A DNA stretch of 64,000 bases from Stigmatella aurantiaca (GTDB taxonomy: Bacteria; Myxococcota; Myxococcia; Myxococcales; Myxococcaceae). The notes under the pieces are model-generated. The model saw only the letters and a program-made list of their open reading frames with translations, did no database searches and had not been told where the DNA came from. Both the position numbers and the translations under genes were made by a program. How positions within the stretch are numbered: the stretch's first letter is position 1; every line of letters begins with the position of its first letter. Of the stretch, positions 51,664 to 61,157 are shown piece by piece. Location: NCBI RefSeq assembly GCF_900109545.1, contig NZ_FOAP01000010.1, positions 186,001 to 250,000 of the forward strand, in the 5' to 3' direction.

Positions 51664-53661
51664 ATGTCCTCCCGTTCCCCGTCCGGTCTCTTGCGCGGGT
51701 TGTCGCGCGCCGCCCTGCTGGGGGCGGTGCTGGGGTTGGGGCTGTTCGCCTGGGAATCCGAGCGCTTGCTGCGCACGGCGGGCGTGGGGGTGGGCATCGA
51801 TGTCCAAGGCCCCTATGCGGCGCTGATGGCGGCCATTGGCCCCCTGGTGCCCGGGCTGCTCGCGCGGATCGCCGCCGTGTATGCCCTGGGCGGCGCGGTG
51901 CTGGGGGCGCTGGCCGGAGGGCTCATCCGGGCCTGGGGAGGCGTCCGGTGGCTCTGGACGGTGCCCGCGTGGCTGGGGCTGCTGGGGCTGCTGGCCTGGG
52001 ACCGGGCCATTCAGCGGCCCGCCCTCTTCGATGACGTGCCCGCGCTCCGGCCGGTGCTGGGCACCTTGGTGGAGGGGGGCGAGCCGTGGCACCCGCGCCT
52101 GGCCGCGGGCCTGATCCTGGGGCTCAGCCTGGCGGTGCTGGCGTGGCGGGTGCGTCCCGGGAAGCGGGCCCTGGCGGCCGGGGCGGGGGCCGTGGGGGCC
52201 GTGGCGCTGCTCTCGGCCGGGGGCGCGCGGTTCCGGGACGGGGATGTGCGGTACCCGCTCGTGGTCCTCATCGGCGTGGATGCCTTCCGTCCGGACCGGC
52301 TGCGGATGCTGGGGGGCACCCGCGCCGTGGCGCCGGCCCTGGAGCGCTTCCTGGAGGAGGGCGCCACGCTCTTCACCCAGGCGTACACCCCGATTGCCCA
52401 GACGGAGCCCGCCTGGCGCTCGCTGCTCACCGCGCGGTGGCCTCACCGCACGGGGGTGCGCTATTCGCTCACGGCCGAGTCCCGCTGGATTCAGGCCCCC
52501 ACCTTCGCCCGCCAGTTCTCCGAGGCCGGGTGGCGCACCGTGTTCGCCACCGACTGCTCGCGCTTCCACGCGGAGGGGCCGGACTCCGGCTTCACCACGC
52601 GCCTCCAGCCGCCCCGGGGCGCGGTGAACTTCCTGCTGGAGAAGCTGCGCTACCGGGGCGTGGGCCTCTTCGCGGACCATGCCCTCGGCGCCGCGTGGCT
52701 GCCCGAGTTCACCGACAACCGCGCCCTGGCGGGGATTCATGACCCCGTGGGCTACTCCGAGCGGCTCGCGGCGCGGCTGCTCGCCGAGTCGCGGCAGGGG
52801 CCCACGCTCTTTGCCTTCCACGCCACCGCGGCGCACTTCCCGGGGGACCCCGTCTATCCTTATTACCGGCGCTTCGTGGCGGCCTCCGAGCCGCTCGAGC
52901 GGCGGCTGCGCATGCACTTCTCCCCGGTGGTCCCCGGGGGCGCGGGCGGCGCGGGCGCCTGGAGGCGGGAAGGGGCGGAGGCGCTCTACGACGAGCTGCT
53001 CGCCCAGGCGGATGCGCAGGTGGGCCGGTTGCTCGACACGCTGAAGCAGTCGGAGCGCTATGACGATGCGCTCATCGTCCTCTTCTCGGACCACGGCGAG
53101 AGCTTCCACGCGGACCACCCGGAGCTGGCCGGGGCGACGCCGGTCCACGGGGCCCGGCTCTCGGAAGAGGAGTACCGCGTGGTGCTGGCGGTGAAGCCGC
53201 CGCGAGGCCAGCCGGTCCCTGCCCGCGTGGACACCCTGGTGCGCCTCGTGGACGTGGGGCCGACGCTGCTGGCGCTGGCGGGCCTTCCGGCCCTGCCGGC
53301 AGACGTGGATGGCGTGTCGCTGGCCCCGCTGCTGCGCGGGGAGCCCTTCTCGCCCTCGCCGCTGTATGCGGAGACGGGCTTCACGCACGTGAGCCCGGAA
53401 GTCTTCGACCCGGGGCACTGGCCGGGGGCCCCTCGCGCCTTTGACGCCTACCGCATCCGCCCCGATGGGGTGGTGGAGGTGGGCGCGGAGGCCCACGACG
53501 CCATGGTCCAGGAGAAGGACCGGGGGGCGTTCGATGGGCGGCGGTGGTTGGTGGATCAGCCGCGCGCGGACGGGAGCGTGCGGCGCACGTGCACGGGCGA
53601 TTGTGCGGATGCCGGCGCCCTGGGCCAGTGGCTGGACGCGGTGCGGATGCAGGGCCCGTGA
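51664..53661 (+). CDS. Membrane-bound sulfatase-fold hydrolase/transferase
   Basis: The 665-residue protein begins with five or so membrane helices (1-195), then an alkaline-phosphatase/sulfatase-like periplasmic domain: LVVLIGVDAFRPDRL (metal Asp), TEPAWRSLLTARWPHRTGVR, FSDHGESFHADHP (metal Asp-His). Where sulfatases have C/S-x-P-x-R, this has T-E-P-A-W-R, so formylglycine is impossible and a Thr nucleophile, as in phosphoethanolamine or lipoteichoic-type transferases, is more likely. Possible role in modifying envelope lipids. Inserted between nuoB and the cyclase. Confidence 0.8.
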   Translation: MSSRSPSGLLRGLSRAALLGAVLGLGLFAWESERLLRTAGVGVGIDVQGPYAALMAAIGPLVPGLLARIAAVYALGGAVLGALAGGLIRAWGGVRWLWTVPAWLGLLGLLAWDRAIQRPALFDDVPALRPVLGTLVEGGEPWHPRLAAGLILGLSLAVLAWRVRPGKRALAAGAGAVGAVALLSAGGARFRDGDVRYPLVVLIGVDAFRPDRLRMLGGTRAVAPALERFLEEGATLFTQAYTPIAQTEPAWRSLLTARWPHRTGVRYSLTAESRWIQAPTFARQFSEAGWRTVFATDCSRFHAEGPDSGFTTRLQPPRGAVNFLLEKLRYRGVGLFADHALGAAWLPEFTDNRALAGIHDPVGYSERLAARLLAESRQGPTLFAFHATAAHFPGDPVYPYYRRFVAASEPLERRLRMHFSPVVPGGAGGAGAWRREGAEALYDELLAQADAQVGRLLDTLKQSERYDDALIVLFSDHGESFHADHPELAGATPVHGARLSEEEYRVVLAVKPPRGQPVPARVDTLVRLVDVGPTLLALAGLPALPADVDGVSLAPLLRGEPFSPSPLYAETGFTHVSPEVFDPGHWPGAPRAFDAYRIRPDGVVEVGAEAHDAMVQEKDRGAFDGRRWLVDQPRADGSVRRTCTGDCADAGALGQWLDAVRMQGP

Positions 53662-53669
53662 GGGCAGGT

Positions 53670-53675
53670 TAGGGT
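53670..53675 (+). promoter_or_regulatory. Putative -10 box before thioesterase gene
   Basis: TAGGGT ends 9 nt before the ATG at 53685, without a Shine-Dalgarno sequence. Confidence 0.3.
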
Positions 53676-53684
53676 GGGGCCACC

Positions 53685-54158
53685 ATGCCGACCCCTGATT
53701 CCCAGAGCCTCCAGGAGCGTTACGCCCCCCACAGCGCCTGCTTCGGCTGTGGTCCCTCCAACCCTCAAGGCCTGCGCATCCGCAGCCTGGTGGACGAAGA
53801 CCGGGTGGTGGCCGAGTGGACGCCCGCCGGGCACCACCAGGCCTTCCCGGGCATGCTCAACGGCGGCATCATCGGCTCGCTGCTGGACTGCCACTGCAAC
53901 TGGACGGCGGCCTACCACCTGATGAAGGCGGGTGGCCTGGAGTCGCCGCCCTGCACCGTGACGGCCGACTACACCATCCAGCTCAAGCGCCCCACGCCCC
54001 TGGCGGGGCCGGTGTTCCTGGAAGCCAGGCCGGTGGAGCTCAAAGCCGACCGCGCCGTCATCGAGGGCACGCTCACCGCCGGTGGCAAGGTGACCGCCAC
54101 GTGCCGGGGCACGTTCGTGGCCGTCAAGCCGGGCCACCCCGCCTATCACCGCTGGTAG
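53685..54158 (+). CDS. PaaI-family hotdog thioesterase
   Basis: The 157-residue hotdog-fold protein has CFGCGPSNPQGLRI at the front and HQAFPGMLNGGIIGSLLDCHCNWTA, where the G-M-L-N-G-G segment carries the catalytic surroundings (Asn and nearby Asp). Such proteins hydrolyse acyl- or aryl-CoA thioesters as tetramers. Substrate unknown. It converges with nuoB and a perfect hairpin lies between. Confidence 0.85.
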   Translation: MPTPDSQSLQERYAPHSACFGCGPSNPQGLRIRSLVDEDRVVAEWTPAGHHQAFPGMLNGGIIGSLLDCHCNWTAAYHLMKAGGLESPPCTVTADYTIQLKRPTPLAGPVFLEARPVELKADRAVIEGTLTAGGKVTATCRGTFVAVKPGHPAYHRW

Positions 54159-54176
54159 GCCCTCATGCCGAGGGCC
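54158..54176. terminator. Perfect stem-loop between thioesterase and nuoB
   Basis: GGCCCTC (54158-54164) and GAGGGCC (54170-54176), 5-nt loop, begin at the last base of the thioesterase stop and lie between convergent genes, fitting a bidirectional terminator. Confidence 0.55.
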
Positions 54177-54235
54177 CCGGCATCTCCCGCCAGGGAGACA
54201 CACGGGGCCCGGGCCCTTCACGCCACGGCAGGGCG

Positions 54236-54799
<564 letters not shown>

Positions 54800-54805
54800 G
54801 GTTTC

Positions 54806-55174
54806 TCAGCTCTCCCAATCGAGAGCACCCTTCTTCCAGATGTAGATAAGACCCACCACCAGGGTTGCAGCGAAAACCACCATCTCCCAGTACCCGAACC
54901 AGCCGAGCGCCTGGAAGTTCACCGCCCAGGGATACAGGAAGACCGCCTCCACGTCGAAGATGATGAAGAGCAGAGCGATGACGTAGAACTTCACCGCGAA
55001 GCGCTGCCGCGCGGGGCCCGTGGTCTCCGAGCCCGCTTCGAAGGCCATGGACTTGATGGCACTGGGGCGGCGGGGGCCGAGCAGGCTCGCCAGGCCGGGC
55101 ATCACCAACGCCAGGACGCCCGAGACGAGCAGCGCCACGGCCATGGGCAGGTAAGGGGCCAGAGGAGAATTCAT
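54806..55174 (-). CDS. nuoA: NADH-quinone oxidoreductase subunit A
   Basis: NuoA is a small three-helix membrane subunit. The 122-residue protein has PLAPYLPMAVALLVSG, KSMAFEAGSETTGPARQRFAVKFYVIALLFIIFDVEAVFLYPWAV (in pieces), where FDVEAVFLYPWA is the diagnostic loop. The ATG at 55174 is 10 nt from a good -10 box and has no Shine-Dalgarno sequence, so a nearly leaderless message is likely. Confidence 0.95.
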   Translation of the reverse strand: MNSPLAPYLPMAVALLVSGVLALVMPGLASLLGPRRPSAIKSMAFEAGSETTGPARQRFAVKFYVIALLFIIFDVEAVFLYPWAVNFQALGWFGYWEMVVFAATLVVGLIYIWKKGALDWES

Positions 55175-55183
55175 CGGCGGCGG

Positions 55184-55213
55184 ACCTTAAGGAGAGCCCT
55201 CCCGCCCTGTCAA
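55184..55213 (-). promoter_or_regulatory. Sigma70-type promoter of nuoAB
   Basis: On the minus strand consensus TTGACA (55208-55213), exact 17-nt spacer, TTAAGG (55185-55190), also readable as TAAGGT. Only 9-10 nt separate the -10 from the nuoA ATG. Confidence 0.6.
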
Positions 55214-55350
55214 AGGGAAAGACGGATCCGCCCCCGCCTAAACCTTTGAGAAGACAGTAGAAAAGCGGGGCCCTGGGCCACTCGAAGGCGCCGGCCGCTT
55301 CCTGGCCCACCCGCCGAGGGAACAAAGGGTGGCTGCCACCTTCCGCCTGT
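55214..55350. other. Intergenic region between divergent nuoA and chemoreceptor genes
   Basis: Apart from the two divergent promoters at its edges I see no gene or repeat in it. A few A/T-rich bases near 55238-55265 could be upstream activating sequence. Confidence 0.45.
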
Positions 55351-55380
55351 TTGACGCTCTTGGGGCGAGGCGCCTACCGT
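55351..55380 (+). promoter_or_regulatory. Promoter of chemoreceptor gene
   Basis: TTGACG (55351-55356), 18-nt spacer, TACCGT (55375-55380), 30 nt before the ATG at 55411, which has GGAGCGAGG as ribosome site. Confidence 0.5.
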
Positions 55381-55410
55381 CCGCGTGTCGTTTCAACTCC
55401 GGAGCGAGGC

Positions 55411-56949
55411 ATGTGGGGTCGGCTCAGTTTACGGTGGCAGGTGGCGCTCGCGGTGCTGGTGCCGTCGATCGTCATCTCCGTGCTGGGGGCAGGTGTCTTC
55501 CCCCCGCGGCAGAAGGCCATTGGCATGGAGCGGCTGAAGGAGCGCGCCCTCAGCGTGGGGCTGCTCGCGGGCCCCGAGGTGGCACGGCGTCTGGCCGAGG
55601 CGGCCCAAAGCGGCACCGCGCCGCTCCAGTCCCTCTTCGAGCAGGTGGAGCAGGGCGGACGCGTGGCGTTCCAGGCCGTGGTGGAGCCGGACGGGGCGCT
55701 GGTGGCCCAGCGGGGCACGGTGCCGCCGGCGATCCGGTCCATCCGGGCCACCGCCACCGGCTGTTCCGATGGGCACGTGGGCGAGGCCGTGGTGGTGCGG
55801 TGCGCCCTGCCGGATGGCCGCGGCTACGTGATTGGCTATGACACCGCGGTGGTGCACGAGGACACCCGGGCCTTCCTCTTGCTGGCGCTGCCCGTGTTCC
55901 TGGCCGCCACGCTGCTGGGGCTCGTGCTGGCCTTCCTGCTGAGCCGGGCCATCTCGGAGCCCGTCTCACACATGACGGACATGGCCCGGGAAGTGGCCAT
56001 GGGCGATGTGTCCCGCAGCCAGATGGAGGTGCCCGCGGCGGGCGAGGTGCGCCTCATGGCCACCTCCTTCAACGAGATGCTGGGCACGCTGCGCGCCACG
56101 GTGGCCGAGCTCGTCTCGCGCACCGAGCAGCTCTCCAGCGCGTCGCGCGGGCTCACGGGGGCCTCCGCGGACCAGGAGCACGTCATCAGCCAGCAGGCCG
56201 CGTACGCCCAGCAGATCGCCGCCACGTTCGAGGAGCTGAGCCGCACCGCCGAGCAGATCTCCAGCTCCACCGAGGTGGTGGAGTCCAGCGCGCGCCGCAC
56301 CCACGAGGCCGTGGCCGAGGCCATGGCGGTGGTGGCCCAGGTGGTGGCGGGCATCAACGACATCCGCATCGAGTCCAAGGGCGTCGCGGACGCCATCGTG
56401 GGGCTCAACCAGGATCTCCAGCAGGTGTCGAAGATCGCCCAGGTCATCAACCAGGTGGCGGAGCGCTCGGACCTGCTGGCGCTCAACGCGGCGCTGGAGG
56501 GCACCAAGGCGGGCGAGGTGGGCCGGGGCTTCTCGCTGGTGGCCGCCGAGATGCGCAAGCTGGCGGAGAACGTGTCCGGCTCCGCGCGGGACATCGCCCG
56601 CATCGTGGAGAAGGTGCAGGACTCCGGGGACGAGGCCGCCGCCAAGGCCCGCGTGGGCATGGCGACCTCGGACCGTGGCGTGGAGGTGGCCGAGCAGGCC
56701 TCGGCGGTGTTCGAGCGCATCGTGGAGCTGGCGCGCGGCACCAGCGAGGCGGCCCGTCAAATCACCATCGCCACGCGCCAGCAGCGCCAGTCCAGCGAGC
56801 AGGCCGTGCAGGGCGCGCGCAACGTGGCGGAGCTGGTGAAGCAGGGCGTGGACGCCACGGGCCGCACCACCCGGATTGCCCAGGACCTTCAGGCCGTGGC
56901 CGAGGGGCTCACGGCGGTGACGGGGCGGTTCAAGGTCGCCCGCGACTGA
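55411..56949 (+). CDS. Methyl-accepting chemotaxis protein
   Basis: From the ATG at 55411 the protein is 512 residues: a membrane helix (about 12-30), a small periplasmic domain with a Cys pair (ATGCSDGHVGEAVVVRC), a second membrane helix (about 155-178), HAMP (SRAISEPVSHMTDMAREVAMGD) and a long signalling coiled coil. The hairpin tip reads ERSDLLALNAALEGTKAGEVGRGFSLVAAEMRKLAE, the usual CheA/CheW contact. It would tune a Che pathway controlling motility or development. No che genes are adjacent. Confidence 0.92.
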   Translation: MWGRLSLRWQVALAVLVPSIVISVLGAGVFPPRQKAIGMERLKERALSVGLLAGPEVARRLAEAAQSGTAPLQSLFEQVEQGGRVAFQAVVEPDGALVAQRGTVPPAIRSIRATATGCSDGHVGEAVVVRCALPDGRGYVIGYDTAVVHEDTRAFLLLALPVFLAATLLGLVLAFLLSRAISEPVSHMTDMAREVAMGDVSRSQMEVPAAGEVRLMATSFNEMLGTLRATVAELVSRTEQLSSASRGLTGASADQEHVISQQAAYAQQIAATFEELSRTAEQISSSTEVVESSARRTHEAVAEAMAVVAQVVAGINDIRIESKGVADAIVGLNQDLQQVSKIAQVINQVAERSDLLALNAALEGTKAGEVGRGFSLVAAEMRKLAENVSGSARDIARIVEKVQDSGDEAAAKARVGMATSDRGVEVAEQASAVFERIVELARGTSEAARQITIATRQQRQSSEQAVQGARNVAELVKQGVDATGRTTRIAQDLQAVAEGLTAVTGRFKVARD

Positions 56950-56961
56950 GCCGACCGCCCC

Positions 56962-57345
56962 CTACCCGGTGGCCCCATCGCCGTCCTGGGCCTTCGGGGC
57001 CAGCCGGTGGACCTGCTCCAGCAGGTCGTGCAGGGAGAAGGGCTTCTTGAGGAAGCCCTCCCACGCGTAGCCGCCGGCGGGCACCTCGGGGACGATGGCG
57101 CTCATGAGCAGCACGGGCAGCCGCTCGAAGGCCGGCTGTTTCCGGAAGGCCTTGAGCGTCTCGTAGCCGTTGAGCCGGGGCATCATGATGTCCAGGATGG
57201 CCAGGTCCGGCTTCACCTCGTTCAAGCACCGCAGCGCCTCGGACCCATTGCCGCACGCATGGACCCGGTAGCCGTCCTCCTCGAGGATGGCCTTCACCGC
57301 CTCCACGATGTCGAACTCATCATCGACGACGAGGATGGTCTTCAT
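56962..57345 (-). CDS. Single-domain response regulator
   Basis: The 127-residue receiver has the acidic pair VVDDE, phospho-acceptor Asp52 in AILDIMMP, the switch Ser in LLMSAIVP and the Lys in FLKKPF. There is no output domain, so it works by protein contact. The ATG overlaps the KaiC-like gene stop (ATGA), making it the third gene of the kinase-KaiC-receiver operon. Confidence 0.93.
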   Translation of the reverse strand: MKTILVVDDEFDIVEAVKAILEEDGYRVHACGNGSEALRCLNEVKPDLAILDIMMPRLNGYETLKAFRKQPAFERLPVLLMSAIVPEVPAGGYAWEGFLKKPFSLHDLLEQVHRLAPKAQDGDGATG

Positions 57346-58925
57346 GAACGTCCCTGCCGGGATTTGCCCCGCAGCGGGGGCTTCGGGGCCTTCTTGCCAG
57401 AGGACGCCTTCTTCTTGCGCGGGGCCTGGGCTTTGGCGTCCGCGGTGCCCGTCACGCGGGCATGGCCGGTGAGGAGCGACTCGACGCTGGTGAACGTGTC
57501 CGCGACCGAGATGCCCTTCTCCGAGATGGAGAACTCCCGGATGCCGCTGTCGTACAGGCTCTCGCGCATCTTCATGATGGAAAGGAGCCGGTAGAGCTGG
57601 GAGCGCAGCTCGACGTAGCGCAGGAGGATGATGTTCTCCACGTACGCGGCCTCCTCCGGGTGCGGGGAGTCCACGCCCGGGCTGAGCAGCGGCGTCTCCT
57701 CCGAGTAGAGGGCCGTCACATCCATCATCCGCAGTTGGTGCGAGAGGGCCGAGAAGAAGCGGCCCATGCGCTGCGGGTAGACGGTGGCGGAGCGGAAGCC
57801 GGCCACGCTGTCGATGAAGAGCCGCAGCCGCTTCGCTTTGCGCTCCTGGAGCCGCTCCAGGAGCCGCTCCGCGAGCGCGTCGAGGTTGTGCTCCAGGGGG
57901 GGCTGCCACTGGAGCTCAATCAACCCGTTGTCCACGTACTTCTGGAGGTCCGGCATGCCCACCCCCGCGGCCTTCTCGATGAGCCGGGGCGGCGTCTCGT
58001 AGAAGCCGAAGTAGGTGCCCGGCTGTCCCTCCCGGGCCCCCTGGAGCAGGAAGTGCAGCCCCAGGAGCGTCTTGCCCGTGCCGGGGCTGCCCAGCAGCAT
58101 GGTGGTGGAGCCGGACAGCAGGCCGCCATGGAGCGACTCGTCCAGCCGGGGAATGCCGAAGGACATCCGGATGCGGTCCTCCTGGCCACTCTCCTGGGGA
58201 TTGGAGAATTGGACTTCGGTGCGCGGGTGGATGACGACTCCCCGCTCGGAGATCTCCACCTCGTGCTTGCCCAGCAGCGAGTCACTGCCGCGGAACTTCA
58301 GCGCGACCAGCTCGCGCACGGCCCGGGGGCCCGACAGCCAGAGCGACAGCTCGAAGACCCCGTCCACGGCGGTGCTCTCCGGGTGCACCTCCCCCTCGTG
58401 GTGGGGCGAGAGCAGCAGCACGGTGGCGCCCAGAATGCCCACGAACGTCTGCAGGCTCTGCAGGAAGCGCTTGAAGGACAGCTCCGACCGGGCGAACTCC
58501 TTGGCCGCGTCCATGCCGTCGATGATGAGCAGGCTGGCCTGGTGGTCCTGGGCGGCCTGCCGCACCAGCTCCAGCAGCCCCTTGAGCCCCTCTTGCTCCA
58601 GCTCCCGGTAGCCGCTGATGTAGTGCAGCTTGCCGGGGATGACGCTCCGGTTGAAGAAGGTCATCCCCTCCAGGTTCCCCAGCATGCGCGCGTGAGACTC
58701 GGACAGCAGCGTCACATAGAGCGCCCGGCCGCCGTTCTGGACGTGGTTGAAGGCGATCTGGTTGGCCAGCACCGTCTTGCCCGAGCCGGGGGGACCGAGA
58801 ATCGAGTAGGCGTTGCCCTTGAGCAACCCCCCCTTGGTGATGAAGTCCAGCCGGGGCACCCCGGTGATGAGCCGCTCGGGCTTGGCCTTGCGGCTGGGGG
58901 GAGGGCCCCCTGTCGTGTCCTCCAC
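57342..58925 (-). CDS. KaiC-like double RecA-fold ATPase
   Basis: The 527-residue protein has two RecA/KaiC domains: P-loop GPPGSGKT at 44-51 with Walker B LLIIDGMD, and P-loop GSPGTGKT at 278-285 with LFIDSVAGF. A basic Lys/Ala/Pro tail (about 490-527) follows. GTG start at 58925 with AAGGAG upstream; the longer frame belongs to the upstream kinase region. KaiA and KaiB are not here, so it is more likely a signalling scaffold ATPase than a clock. Flanked by a kinase and a receiver in one operon. Confidence 0.92.
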   Translation of the reverse strand: MEDTTGGPPPSRKAKPERLITGVPRLDFITKGGLLKGNAYSILGPPGSGKTVLANQIAFNHVQNGGRALYVTLLSESHARMLGNLEGMTFFNRSVIPGKLHYISGYRELEQEGLKGLLELVRQAAQDHQASLLIIDGMDAAKEFARSELSFKRFLQSLQTFVGILGATVLLLSPHHEGEVHPESTAVDGVFELSLWLSGPRAVRELVALKFRGSDSLLGKHEVEISERGVVIHPRTEVQFSNPQESGQEDRIRMSFGIPRLDESLHGGLLSGSTTMLLGSPGTGKTLLGLHFLLQGAREGQPGTYFGFYETPPRLIEKAAGVGMPDLQKYVDNGLIELQWQPPLEHNLDALAERLLERLQERKAKRLRLFIDSVAGFRSATVYPQRMGRFFSALSHQLRMMDVTALYSEETPLLSPGVDSPHPEEAAYVENIILLRYVELRSQLYRLLSIMKMRESLYDSGIREFSISEKGISVADTFTSVESLLTGHARVTGTADAKAQAPRKKKASSGKKAPKPPLRGKSRQGRS

Positions 58926-58939
58926 GTGTGTCTCCTTGC

Positions 58940-60058
58940 TCAGTACGGCTCGGTCCGGCGCAGCGGGAGGAGCACCTGGAACGTCGAACCCTGGCCAGGG
59001 TGGCTGTCCACGGTGATGGTTCCCCCGTGCGCCGAGACAATCTCGCGTGCGATGTAAAGGCCGAGGCCCAAACTTCCCGATTGTTCGGTGGTGGTCGCTC
59101 GCTCGAACCGCTCGAAAATCCGGGATTGGTCCGCCGGGGCGATGCCGATGCCCTGGTCCGTCACCTGAATCGAGGCCATGTCCTCGCGCTCTTCCACGCG
59201 CAGGCACACGGGTTTCCCGTCCCCATACTTGAGGGCATTGGTCAGCAGGTTGTTGAGCACCTGCTCCAGCCGCAGGCGGTCTCCAATGAGGACGATGGGC
59301 TCGCTGGGCAGCTCGAGCCGGAACTCCACCTCGGCCACGCGGGCCGCGGGCTCGAGGCGCTGGGCCAGCTCCCGGGCCAGCTCCACCAGGTCCACCGTAC
59401 CCACCTCCAGCTTGAGCCGCCGGCTGGAGACGCGCGACACGTCCAGCAGCGCGTCGAGCAGCTGCTGCAGCCGGGAGAGCTGGCGCAGGGAGGCGTTGAG
59501 CGCGTTGTCCAGCGTCACCTTGGGCCCGGCGCGCTGAGCGAGCAGGAGCGTGCGCTCCAGGTTGAGCCGCAGCGCGGTGAGCGGCGTCTTCAGCTCGTGG
59601 GCCGCGACGGAGAGGAAATCGTCGCGCACGCGGATGGCCTCCTGGGCCCGCCGCTGGAGCCGCAGGAGCGCCTCGATGTTGGCCAGCAGCTCCTCCTCCT
59701 CCAGGGGCGTGGTCCAATAGGCGTCCGCGCCATAGGCGAGCCCCCGGATGCGGTCCTCGCGGGTGACGGAGACGGCGGACAGGTGCGCGATGAGCAGCCC
59801 CTGGGTCTCCTCATGCTTGCGCAGGCGCCGGCAGACCTCGTAGCCGTCGATGTCCGGCATCTCCACATCCAGCAGCACCAGGTCCGGCTTCTGGGCCGCG
59901 ATGGCCAGGGCCTCGTGGCCCGTGCTGGCCTCCAGCACCTGGTAGCCCGCCATGCTCAGCATGCGGCTGACCATGTAGCGCGTGGCGGCGTGGTCGTTGA
60001 CGTTGAGGACGGTGGCCTTGGGTTCGGCGGTCTGTGTGTTGGGGCCCGGTGTCGTCAC
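58940..60058 (-). CDS. Receiver-histidine kinase hybrid
   Basis: The 372-residue soluble protein has an N-terminal receiver (Asp64 in LVLLDVEMPDIDG), a HisKA domain with His154 in AAHELKTPLTALR, and a full HATPase (NNLLTNALKYGDG, DQGIGIAPADQ, GLGLYIAREIVSAHGG). The receiver before the kinase means its output is probably modulated by another kinase. Its GTG is at 60058; the KaiC gene starts 14 nt after its stop, so it likely phosphorylates the receiver at the operon's end, perhaps with KaiC. Confidence 0.93.
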   Translation of the reverse strand: MTTPGPNTQTAEPKATVLNVNDHAATRYMVSRMLSMAGYQVLEASTGHEALAIAAQKPDLVLLDVEMPDIDGYEVCRRLRKHEETQGLLIAHLSAVSVTREDRIRGLAYGADAYWTTPLEEEELLANIEALLRLQRRAQEAIRVRDDFLSVAAHELKTPLTALRLNLERTLLLAQRAGPKVTLDNALNASLRQLSRLQQLLDALLDVSRVSSRRLKLEVGTVDLVELARELAQRLEPAARVAEVEFRLELPSEPIVLIGDRLRLEQVLNNLLTNALKYGDGKPVCLRVEEREDMASIQVTDQGIGIAPADQSRIFERFERATTTEQSGSLGLGLYIAREIVSAHGGTITVDSHPGQGSTFQVLLPLRRTEPY

Positions 60059-60182
60059 GTGTTGGTCCAGGCTCGAAATTCTGGGTACCCCCCTCTCAAA
60101 GGGGAATCCCCAGGATGCTTCTCCTTGGCATGAAGTGTGCTCAAGGTGCCACGGGTGTTGGATTCTTCCCAGAGTTCGCGGC

Positions 60183-61001
60183 TCACGCCGAGGCCCGGGC
60201 GCGCAATTGCTGGAACAGCGCGGCGGGCATGGAGGCCATGCCCAGGTGCCGCCCCGGGGCCACCTTCTCGCCGTGGAAGTCGCTGCCGGCGGTCACCACC
60301 AGGCCGAATTCCCGGGCAAGCGCCACGTACTTCTCGCGCACGCTCGGGTTGTGGTCGGCGTGGAGGACTTCCAGGCCGGCCAGCCCCGCCTTCGCCAGCA
60401 GGGCAATCTCCGCCCGGTTCATCTTCGAGCTGCCCGGGTGGGCGAGGGTGGCGGTGCCCCCGGCGGCGCGGATGAGCTGGATGGCGTCCGCCCCGTCCAA
60501 CCGGTAGCGGTCCACCCAGGCGGGGCGCCCGCTTCCGAGGAAGCGGTCGAACGCGTCCTTCGTGTCCACGCACCAGCCCTTCTCCACCAGCACGCGCGCC
60601 AGGTGGGGCCGGCCCAGGTGCGCGTCCTCCGCCAGCGCGTACACGTCCTCCATGCGCACCGGGAAGCCCAGCTTCCGCATCTTGTCCACCATCTGCTTCA
60701 TCCGCTGCTCGCGCTCGGTGCGCAGCGCGTCCGCGAACCGGGCGATGCCGGGGTCCTCCGGCCGCAGGAAGTGCCCGAGGATGTGGGCCTCGCGCCCCAG
60801 CACGAAGGCGGACAGCTCGATGCCCGGGATGAGTTCCACCCCCCGGGTGGCCGCCGCGGCCTTGGCCGCCGCCAGCCCCGCCACCGTGTCGTGGTCCGTC
60901 ACCGCGAGCACCGTCACCCCGGCCGCGGCCGCCATCGTGAGCAGCTCCTCGGGCGAGTGCTGGCCGTCGCTCGCGGTGGTGTGGGAGTGGAGATCAATCA
61001 C
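60183..61001 (-). CDS. PHP-domain phosphoesterase (YciV/RnaseAM-like)
   Basis: The 272-residue PHP protein has the metal ligands HSHTTASDG, TDHDTVAG, the Glu of IPGIELSA, HILGHFL, TLAHPG and SDFHG, matching the 3',5'-nucleoside bisphosphate phosphatase/5'-3' exoribonuclease group. It would degrade pAp or short RNA. GTG at 61001 is chosen because the PHP motif begins at once; the frame further upstream has no similarity. It stands alone, divergent from a small hypothetical gene. Confidence 0.88.
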   Translation of the reverse strand: MIDLHSHTTASDGQHSPEELLTMAAAAGVTVLAVTDHDTVAGLAAAKAAAATRGVELIPGIELSAFVLGREAHILGHFLRPEDPGIARFADALRTEREQRMKQMVDKMRKLGFPVRMEDVYALAEDAHLGRPHLARVLVEKGWCVDTKDAFDRFLGSGRPAWVDRYRLDGADAIQLIRAAGGTATLAHPGSSKMNRAEIALLAKAGLAGLEVLHADHNPSVREKYVALAREFGLVVTAGSDFHGEKVAPGRHLGMASMPAALFQQLRARASA

Positions 61002-61144
61002 GGCATGCTCCAAGGGCTTCGGGGAGGCCTTCCGCCGCCTTTCTACCTGAAGCCCTGGACGGAAAGGCCGCTTCCGGGGCCCTTCTCTGGCCAGGACTGA
61101 ACGGCCGGGGGCCAGGCCTCCCGCCAGCCCCGCGCCCCCAGGCA

Positions 61145-61150
61145 TAGACT
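61145..61150 (+). promoter_or_regulatory. Putative -10 box of leaderless transcript
   Basis: TAGACT ends 7 nt before the ATG at 61158 with no ribosome site; the same box and spacing as anmK. Confidence 0.4.
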
Positions 61151-61157
61151 TCCGTCC

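Noticed and set aside
58926-59717. Upstream extension of the KaiC-like protein to 791 residues
   Set aside because: It lies out of frame inside the histidine kinase gene; the GTG at 58925 has a good ribosome site.
56962-60058. A circadian clock locus
   Set aside because: KaiC-like protein is present, but no KaiA or KaiB gene is near and the partners are a two-component kinase and receiver.
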